Part shown: one piece after another, positions 56,312 to 64,000 of the stretch
How the letters are laid out: each line of letters opens with the position of its first letter
Numbering within the stretch: position 1 is the stretch's first letter
Source: Syngnathus acus
Taxonomy: Eukaryota > Chordata > Actinopteri > Syngnathiformes > Syngnathidae
Assembly (NCBI RefSeq): GCF_901709675.1
Contig: NC_051100.1
Coordinates: 12,630,286-12,694,285, forward strand
Length of the DNA: 64,000 nucleotides
Direction of reading: 5' to 3'
Notes under the pieces: model-generated
Seen by the model: only the letters and a program-made list of their open reading frames with translations
Told to the model about the DNA's origin: nothing
Databases searched by the model: none
Program-made: the position numbers and the translations under genes

Positions 56312-58238
56312 AATTTAGTTGACTTGGCCGGATCAGAAAGAGCAAGCCAAACAGGGGCCAAAGGTAAACAACTCGAGTTTTGCGCACTTGCTTTAATGCT
56401 CCGTCGACTTGAGGATAAACAATGCTTGGATTGACTTGACATGAATCCACTTGTTAGGTGCACGCTTGAAGGAAAGCTGCACTATCAATCGCAGCCTTTT
56501 CACACTTGGTCAAGTGATCAAGAAGCTCAGTGAAGGAAGGCAAAGGTATGTCAAATGGGAAGATGTACTGGACTTGTTTACATTTTGTATTCTGTCCTAA
56601 AATGCTGAATCATTGTTCACATGGCGGTGTTTCCAGACGTTTCATCAACTACAGAGACAGCAAGTTAACGCGGATTCTTCAACCAATGATGTCATTCAAA
56701 ATGCTGCAATGTTATTTTTGCGAGAACTTTCAATTTACAGGCAATGAAAGTAAGCTTTCAAATGGTATGTTTTTGGAAAATGTCCATTTAAACAATGGTT
56801 AAATCCAACTACAAACCTCTACCTTTTTTTTTGTTCAGCTGTAGATGTTTGGCCTTTTTACATTTGCTTTAAATGCAATTACATACCTCCAACAAGATGT
56901 TCCTAAATCATTTTTCAGGAGTGTGTGATATCCATAAACACGTTAGACTAAGAACTGAAACGGTTTAGTTGTTTTTTTTATTTCAGTGTTGAAATGATCT
57001 TCGTATGTTTTTATTCTACAGTTTGCCAGCACTGCAAAGAAAATGAAAAATGATCCACGTCACAGAAGTTTCGGGTGACTGTGCGCTTCTCAGAAGATAT
57101 CGCACTGAAATTGTCGACCTCAAGAGACGACTTCAGGAGGCATGACGTTTTTTTATTTATTTATTTTTTATTCCCCCTCGCTGTTCCTCAATCACCACGG
57201 ATCGCATATCCGAATCATTTTCTGTATTGACCAAATGACTCCCACACTGCAGGTTTCCTCCATAACACAGACCATGGCAACAGAGAAAGAGGGGTTCTCT
57301 CAACTTCTCCAAGAAAAACATCAACTTCAAGTGGCGCAAGAGGACAGAATAAGAAACCTCACCAAACTTCTGGTCACAAGCAACAACCTGACTTGTGTAC
57401 AAAAGGTCACTAAGAATGAAAATAAGAAAATCCTCCCCTTCATTGCTGTCCTAACAACCCTTCCGATTATTGTTTTTCAGGTGCCCAGACGTCGGGTTAC
57501 CTGGGGAGGGAAACTGCTCCGCTTGGCCCACCCGTCTCCCAGCGAAGACTGTCTGTCAGACCGTAGCTTTGCTGCGTCTGTCAGTCGGCAGAGGAAAGTT
57601 CATTTCTCCTCTGTGATGGAGCAGATCGAAGGTAAGGACAAGAACCACTTAGTCGTGCATGTTCGTTGTTTGTACCGCAAGATCGATAGTGACATTCATA
57701 ATTTGGGATTTTAACAGATGAAGACTTTGATGGTGACTGGGAGATTCCTGATGAGTCGTCAGATGACACAAGCCAATGTCAAGACTTGATGACTTTCCAG
57801 AGCATGGCTAGCAGGTACTTGTGCAATTCTAATGATCCTGTCATGAGTTTTCTGGTCTATTCATTTTCTTGGTGACCGTTTTAAGGCAGCTGAAAGAGTG
57901 GCAGAGCTGGAAGTTGAACTTCAAACCGTCGGCCAGCAAAATCAGCAAGCCCACGATCAAATCGCGGCAATGGAGCAGAAGGCAGCCGAAGTTGACCTCA
58001 AGCTCCAAAGCGAAATGCAGCAGAAATCCCAGGCCGTCGACAAAGTCCAGTTGCTGGAGCTCCACGTGACAGATCTAAAATTACAACTTGAGGAACAGCA
58101 GTTGAACTCTGGTCAACAAGTGCGTCGTGAACTGAATTCATAGTCTCTTGTCCGCCGTGCTTCCTTTATTTTACCTCATTTTTTTTCTCGCCCTAGCTGG
58201 AAGACGATCCGCGTTATGAGAGTCTAGCCACTGAAATG
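56312..58238 (+). pseudogene. cenpe: CENP-E-like kinesin, decayed exon series
   Basis: Exons: 56312-56363 (NLVDLAGSERASQTGAK, the switch II region), 56458-56546 ([18 protein letters not shown]), from 56637 (RFINYRDSKLTRILQ), from about 57022 (FASTAKKMKNDP, then the neck), 57253-57405 (51 codons), 57481-57631 (PRRRVTWGGK), 57718-57814, about 57886-58120 and 58196-58238 (coiled coil). Most have proper AG and GT borders. CENP-E is the plus-end kinesin of kinetochores. Lesions: the motor exon is cut after LTRILQ and the following conserved segment is missing; the neck exon has a one-base frameshift at about 57060, giving a TGA; and the reading phase fails between 57814 and 57886. The upstream motor exons are not in the window. 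Identity is clear; the locus looks non-functional or badly assembled. Confidence 0.8.
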
Positions 58239-58340
58239 GTAAATATGATTTTCAATTCTACTGTTGGGAAAGGAAACAGTTTGGCACTGCATAAACAGCC
58301 ATGTCTGCATGAAAAATAATAAACCATGACCTAATAGACA

Positions 58341-59095
58341 GTAAGATGGCGGCGCGTGCACACGCAGCGGCCTCTCTCTGTCCCGAACGGTGTTTTGTTT
58401 TGTCGTTTAATGTGGGTTTGTCCGACAGTTTTGTGTGTTCGTCTCGTCGTACTGGGTTGTGCTACAAGTACAGCGGGCTGGTTCTGCTCGACATCGGCGA
58501 AAGCGAGTTTTGTGGCGTTCTGGACTTTGAAGCGGGGACATTAAAGGTGCTCGGTCTGCTCCGTCCTGAAGCGTCGCCGGATCGCCTGCTATTCCTCCCC
58601 CGGCTGGGAAGCGTCGGAAGCGGCCGTGCCTTCCATTCTTCTGGCGAATGTTCGGTCGCTGGACATCAACATGGTTTGCTTTCGCCTGCTGAGATCTACG
58701 AACCGGACAGTGCGAAACTGCTGTGTGCTCGTGTTCACTGGGACTTGGTTGACCGTCATCATTCCGGACTCTGCTGTGCATCTGGAGCGGCTAGCGTGCT
58801 GTCGGGCGGACCGGGCCATTGTACGAGGGGGAAAGTCGCGAGGAGGTGGGATGCGCGTCTACATCCGTGACGGAGGGTGCCGGGACTCTGTGGTGGTATG
58901 CGAGCACTGCTCGCCACTGGCGGAGTTTGTGATCTCCAGGCTGTTAGGGTCCTGAACTCTCTCTCCCCTTCTGCGTGGCGTCCTGTACTTTTGCGCTTTG
59001 TTCTGACTGTCTGCTGTGCACTCTTGCTCCGTTTTGCTCCTCTTATTTACTGTGTTATTTGTTTATTTATTATTTATTCATCACTCTTTATTGTT
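58341..59095 (+). pseudogene. LINE 5' fragment with inactive endonuclease domain
   Basis: It begins AAGATGGCGGCGCGTGC, a YY1-like motif typical of LINE 5' ends. The frame at 58626-58955 reads ILLANVRSLDINM ... LVFTGTWL ... KSRGGGMRVYI, an APE-type endonuclease start. The catalytic Glu of the usual TETW block is Gly here. The sequence then jumps to what looks like the 3' tail, so the copy is internally deleted. Confidence 0.7.
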
Positions 59096-59139
59096 CATTG
59101 TCAAAGTGAAATTGTGATACTTTTTTCTTTCAATTTATT

Positions 59140-60008
59140 TACCGTATTTTCCGCACTATTACGTGCACTTAAAAACTTACAATTTAGAGTGCGCCTTATA
59201 ATGCAGAGCGCCTTATATATGGATCAATTGATGAATTTGTTGATCCATACTGGTTGTACACAGCGCTCTGCCAAAATGTTTCAGTATGTTTTAGTACGAC
59301 TAGTAAATTACAAGGTTGCATCGCTTCCCAGCATTACGGCAACCGTGGTCAGGGGTCGTCACTGAATAGCTGTCGTACCCTTGAGGCTATTTCATTTCAA
59401 AATAGGCTGTTCCGTTAATGTATTTGAGTACGTTTATGGATCAATATCCAACGGAATCGTAAATAAGCAGCACCAATGTGTTAAATCAGTCTTTAGTCGG
59501 TTCTGATCACTTTTATGGGAGAGAGTTTAAGAAACGTGATTGTTTACAGGGGGCCGCCATGACACTTTGCTGAGGCTCATGGGAGTCTGCGAGCTAAGGC
59601 TCATGGGAGCTTGTGGGTGGCTAATGCTATAATGATAGCTACTATACGCACGAGGTTATTTCATTTCAAAATAGGCTTCTCCGTTAATTTTTCGAGTAAA
59701 TTTACGGATCGATATGGAAGGGAAACATAAGTAAGCAGTACCAATGTGTTGGATCGAACTTTAGTCGGTTCCGATCACTTTTATAGGAGATAGTTTGAGA
59801 AACGTGATTGTTTACTGAAGGCTCATTGGTTATTGGCTAGTGGATGCATCCCGCAACCCTAGTCAACCTCAGTTTGTTGCAGTATATCTTCTATTTTATG
59901 CGCCTTTTAATCCTGTGCGCCCTATATATGAAATAATTTCTAAAATAAAAAATTCAATGAGGGTGCGCCTTATCATCCAGTGCGCCTTATGGTGCGAAAA
60001 ATACGGTA
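59140..60008. mobile_element. MITE with TACCGTATTTTCCGCAC inverted termini
   Basis: Termini taccgtattttccgcac (59140-59156) and gtgcgaaaaatacggta (59992-60008) are inverted with one mismatch. The ends carry many gcgcctta / aaggcgc-like blocks. Inside, a segment of about 170 bp is directly repeated (starts near 59388 and 59656). No transposase is present. Confidence 0.75.
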
Positions 60009-60690
60009 CTCGTTTGTAAAAACCAAACAAACAAAATACAAATCTTTGTGGTGACTGAAGTGTAAGAAGCTCTCACGATCTCAAGCATGCTGACAATCTG
60101 GTGTAAGAATCCATCTAACTCCCAATTATCAAGATCACACAGGCAATCTAAATCACTTAATTGGTGGGATTGCAGTGTTCATGCTCATTATCACATCCAA
60201 AATCTGTTGATGACACAAAGAATTTGAGTTAAAAAAAACTTTGACTGCACATCACATTCATTGAGAAGTGTGACAAAATGTAATTGGTACAATGTTGAAA
60301 ACTGTTCAAGATCAAGATTTGCATTTTATAAAATTATATTATTTGATAGAATCCTTACGAAGTATAGCTAAATGTTTCTGGTTGTCACAAAACTGTCTAA
60401 AACAAACCTGAATTCGTTTAATTGATTTTTTCAGACAGTAAGCAAAATTACCAACAAAGCATTGAATAGAAGTATCATTTAAAGGGGAAGTCAACTCCAA
60501 ACTTTTCTATGTAATAATGTCATTTGCATTTTTTTTTTTTTTTTAATGCTGTTAATAAATGCATTTGTTTTCAAAAAACCTGTTTGGAATATCCATGCTT
60601 TACTACCTACTAAAGGCCAAAATATTTTATGCAATGACCTTTACAGGTCGCTTATATTACTTCACACAAACACTACGTCCATCTGCTCCT
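60009..60690. other. Non-coding sequence without recognised feature
   Basis: AT-rich; includes ggggaagtcaactccaaac near 60484, a phrase common in fish MITEs, and a poly-T run at about 60529-60543. Confidence 0.4.
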
Positions 60691-60765
60691 GGTTCGGCCC
60701 TCCGGTCCAAATTTAGAACCCAGTTCGGCCCGCGAGTCAAAAAGTTTGCCCACCCCTGGTCTAGT
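60688..60765. mobile_element. hAT-type element end
   Basis: Ends cgcgagtcaaaaagtttgcc then cacccctgg, the reverse complement of the widespread hAT start CAGGGGTGGGCAAAC. The other end was not found. Confidence 0.5.
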
Positions 60766-61288
60766 GAGATCAGAGCAGGGGGTGTTTTACGATCTAATGT
60801 AAACAGAAGAACTTTGATTGCTTCCTCTGCAGCTGGTCAACCAGGGCAGAGGATGCAAGCACTTTATTTTACTGTGTTGAGAGAACAGGACAAGTTTGTT
60901 TAATCATTATAGTCTACATTCCAACATAATCATACGATCAAAATAATATATCAACACTAACGAATGAGTTTAGTCTTGAATTCCAAACCACTTGGGTTTG
61001 AACTGATAAAGGACAAACATTTAAAGTAGGTGCAGTTCTAATTATCCGAAACAGAACTAGTTGACAGCAGAACAACAATGACCTCCTTCTTAGTCATCAA
61101 TGACTCTTGTGATATCTCTTGAGATCTAAGCGCACGTCTTATGCCTTCTTGTACCCTTTCTCTTGTGTCGTCGGGTCTTTGAGGTTTGTAGTACCCATAC
61201 TCAGAAGACGCCCGTGGTGAGTTACTGCGTTGACCAACTTCGACTAAATTGCTTCATCGCATCTGTAGGAATACTGAAAAGCAGCGCG

Positions 61289-61727
61289 ATGGGCAACTGT
61301 TGCAGCAAGGAGTCCCAACCAGAGCAGATCAGCGAGCAAAGTCGCTTACTGCACCCGACCCAGCAGGACCACCCACGTCTATGACAATGTGGAGCAAGTG
61401 AGCAACCAGGCCATTGCCGTCGCTCAGGATTTTTGTCCAGATGAAGAAGAGGAGGATGGTCGGAGGATGGTCATCAGCAAGAAGAATGTCCAAGCTCGGA
61501 GCTTTCACAAAGAGGAGCCTGCAATTCTTATCCCACCCGGCACAAACGTCGTCGCCGACTCGGCGGATGTGACCTGGCCCAACGAAACATTGTGGAAAAT
61601 GCAACCCTTGAGGGTCAGAGGCTCCTCCAGCCAGAAAATTGCTGGTCTGATTCCACAGGAACAGACTACGTCTGTTGTGAGAATGTGTCCTATGACCCGT
61701 GGTTGTCAAACGTCCCGGGTCAAGTGA
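61289..61727 (+). pseudogene. Small N-myristoylation-motif protein gene, frameshifted
   Basis: ATG at 61289 gives MGNCCSKESQPEQISEQSRL, a clear N-terminal myristoylation (Gly2) and palmitoylation (Cys4, Cys5) signal for a membrane-anchored protein. This frame stops at 61382. The next frame overlaps and continues HVYDNVEQVSNQAIAVAQ, then an acidic stretch DEEEEDGRR and VISKKNVQARSF, to about 61727. A one-base shift at about 61355-61370 explains this, or a spliced structure. I do not recognise the gene. No intron borders are obvious, so it may be a retrocopy. Confidence 0.5.
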
Positions 61728-61799
61728 GTGAGGACAATATTGTCACAAAAACACAGGGTCATAACTTCCACACGAGGATTGGAAGTTCTACAGCATGAG

Positions 61800-62480
61800 C
61801 TGTCTCGCCTCCTCGCCCGCATAACACGATCCTACTCAATCCCTCCCCGTCTCGCAATACCTGCAATCATTGTTTCTCTCACGGGAAATACACTTCTCAC
61901 ATGTACCCATAATATAATGAAACAAACATTCAAATACACACTTAAAACATTGCAAATATATTATAAAGATGAACACTGAGCAAACAGGAATAACTATGTC
62001 TTTGACCTATTTCTGTATTTATTAACTTAAATTATCAGGGCTGCATATGGAAGAACCACACAAGAGACGGTATAAATGATGCTCCCGCGGCAATTGTATT
62101 TATTCTCAACAAGTAAGGTGGGGTGTGCAGAACATGTCTACCTTATGAAAGCTTCAGCTGGCGTCGTCTCTGCAAACTGGTTCCAGCAAAGGTGGTCTTA
62201 TCTCTTTATCTTCACAACGGTCAGCTACAGATGTTTACACTCCCAGGTGGAGTACAACTCAAGTTTAGAGCAAGCACAGGCAGAATTAACAGTTCTAAGT
62301 CAGCACTTCAAAATAATCATAAGCTCAAAATACAATGTCAACCCTATCACACATCTTTGGCCTTTTGGGAGCAGGGTGGGAAGTATCTCATTTGCCTTTA
62401 AAGACACCGTACCAAAACGGCTTGCGCCAAGCCGCTCCTCAGCCTGTGATGCTATGATGATGAGGAATTCAGACAAAAGC
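61800..62480. other. Non-coding sequence
   Basis: No supported gene; small frames here lack domain features. Confidence 0.35.
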
Positions 62481-62489
62481 TTTGCTGTT

Positions 62490-63945
62490 CCAGTTTATAT
62501 AGACCACAACTGAATGAAGCCCAAACTTTCCTATCCCCAGCCACTCTGTCCATCTTATACCTGGCGATTATACGCTCCATCCTGCCCTCACTTGTGTACA
62601 CAACCTCATGATACTTGAACACCTCCACTTTGACCAGGATCTCATCCCCGAGAGGGCATTTCACCCTTTTCTGACGGAAGGCCATGAGCTCAGATTTGGA
62701 GGTGCTGATTTTGAACTTTTCTGAACCACGCCGGTGAGAGCTGGAGATCATGGCTTGAAGAAGCCACCAGCACCACATAATCAGCAAAAAGCAGAGATGC
62801 GATACTGACGTCACCAAACTCAACACCTCGGTTGCACCTAGAAATTCTGTTCATAAAGGTTATGTGTCAAAGTTCTTAGAAAGGGGTCCCACTCACCCGG
62901 TCTGGCAATCCAAAGGCACAGTCCCCGATGTCCATGCAATGTTGCAGAGGCTTGTCAAACCAGTACATCCTCACAACATCCAAAGCTTTTAGGAACTTCA
63001 TCCCTAATCCTAACCTCCGGCCTAGTCACCGAGGAGCTATTTAACCACCTCTGTGACTTTAACCCCAGAGATGGGAGAATCTACCTCAAAATCTCCAGGC
63101 TCTGCTTTCTCACTGGAAGGCGTGTTGGTGGAACTGAGGAGGTCTTCCACGTATTCTACCCACTGACTCACAACGTTCCGAGTCGAGGTCCCAGCACCCA
63201 ATCTCGACTATACACTGTGTTAATGGTGCACTGCTTCCCTCTGCTGAGACATCGGATAATGGACCAGAATTTCTTCAAAGCCGTCTGGTCGTTTTCTATA
63301 GTCACACAAAATTCCTTCCACACCTTGGTATTTGCTTCAGCAACAGTCGAAGCTGCGTTCTGCTTGCCTCCGGAGTCCCACAGGACAAAAAAGGCTTGAT
63401 AGCACGCTTTATTCAGCTTAACGGCATCCCTTACCACAGGTGTCCATCAGCAGGTTCAGGCGTTCTCACCACCTTACGACCACAGCTCCAATTGGCAGAC
63501 TCAACAATGGAAGCACGCAATGGTCTATTCAGGCTCTATTTCCTCCGCCGACCCCGGGTCGTGGGCAAACTTCTGCCAGAGAAACTCTTTCTGATAAGGG
63601 ATTCTGCACAAAGTTACCAGCACACCCTCACAATATGTTTGTGTCTGCCTGGTCGGACCGGCAGCTCCCCCCAGCATCTGAGCCAACACAGCACCAGGTG
63701 GTAATCAGTTCAAAGAGCCGCTCCTCCCTTTATACGAGTGTCCAAAACATGCGGCCGCAAATCTGATGACACAATTACAAAGTCGATCATCGAACTGCGG
63801 CCTAGGGTGTGCTGGTACCAAGTGCACAGCACAGACGTCCAGTAACAGAAAACCACTCGGGGTGGGGGGTGTTCCTCCCATCTTTTGCTTAGGAGGTCAA
63901 GAATAAAGTGACATTTAGTTTTTGTTTTAAAGGTTTGAAAAAGCA
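62490..63945 (-). pseudogene. Degraded RTE/Rex3-like LINE fragment
   Basis: Pieces read on the minus strand in order: the end of the endonuclease (LGRSSMIDFVIVSSDLRPHV near 63800), the linker (KVWKEFCVTIEND and KKFWSIIRCLSRGK near 63250-63330), then after a gap the late RT part (ISTSKSELMAFRQKR, VEVFKYHEVVYTSEGRMER near 62560-62730). Much of the RT core is deleted and the frames are shifted. Several catalytic blocks are missing, so it is dead. The clade name is tentative. Confidence 0.7.
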
Positions 63946-64000
63946 AAAACAAAACTGTTGTTTTGTTTTTCCATGTTTTACACAGAGTAATAGGGCAAAA

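Overview
The window is vertebrate genomic DNA, almost certainly from a teleost fish. Evidence: tRNA-derived fish SINEs with clean target-site duplications, an L2-type LINE with an SGNH-esterase ORF1 and a TTGAC-repeat tail, other LINEs with APE-type endonucleases, hAT/MITE ends, Helentron-type rolling-circle transposons, and spliced vertebrate gene fragments (CENP-E-like and an MTUS-like coiled coil). No bacterial-style operon, rRNA or CRISPR array is visible. Nearly all of it is repeat-derived, and host-like coding sequence is confined to a few short exons.

Layout. 0-0.8 kb: SINE and microsatellite. 0.8-10.9 kb: Helentron copy 1 (minus strand), broken by two frameshifts, with a trailing module on its 3' side and a SINE in its 5' leader. 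10.9-16.4 kb: non-coding mosaic of direct and inverted repeats. 16.4-16.8 kb: tandem array of CACTTCCGG motifs. 16.9-23.5 kb: purine-rich satellite-like arrays organised into elements with a conserved start (CTAGAATTTGCAATTCC) and a terminal hairpin, twice joined head to tail. Within and after them lie two partial copies of a spliced gene that looks like an RPA/OB-fold single-strand DNA-binding protein (20.2-20.8 and 23.5-25.3 kb). 27.2-37.6 kb: Helentron copy 2 (minus), with a 2453-codon open frame and the same trailing module. 38.1-42.2 kb: second copy of the CRE/ETS/satellite/hairpin mosaic. 42.4-43.5 kb: tRNA-Pro pseudogene and four coiled-coil exons (minus). 46.0-46.7 kb: palindrome with 241-bp arms. 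46.7-50.9 kb: LINE with an L1-like ORF1 (minus). 51.4-56.2 kb: L2-type LINE (plus). 56.3-58.2 kb: decayed CENP-E exons (plus). 58.3-64 kb: LINE fragments, a MITE, a hAT end and a small broken acylated-protein gene.

How the parts may work together. Each Helentron encodes, in order, a cysteine-protease domain resembling herpesvirus-type (C76) deubiquitinases, an 18-residue tandem-repeat region, a DUF6570-like zinc region, a Helitron-like N domain, an HUH/two-tyrosine Rep nickase, a Pif1-type helicase and an APE-type endonuclease. The satellite elements have an asymmetric inverted repeat, a 3' hairpin and head-to-tail junctions, the form expected of non-autonomous rolling-circle elements. The OB-fold gene would be a natural single-strand-binding partner. 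These links are inference: the satellite termini were not found on the two large Helentron copies.
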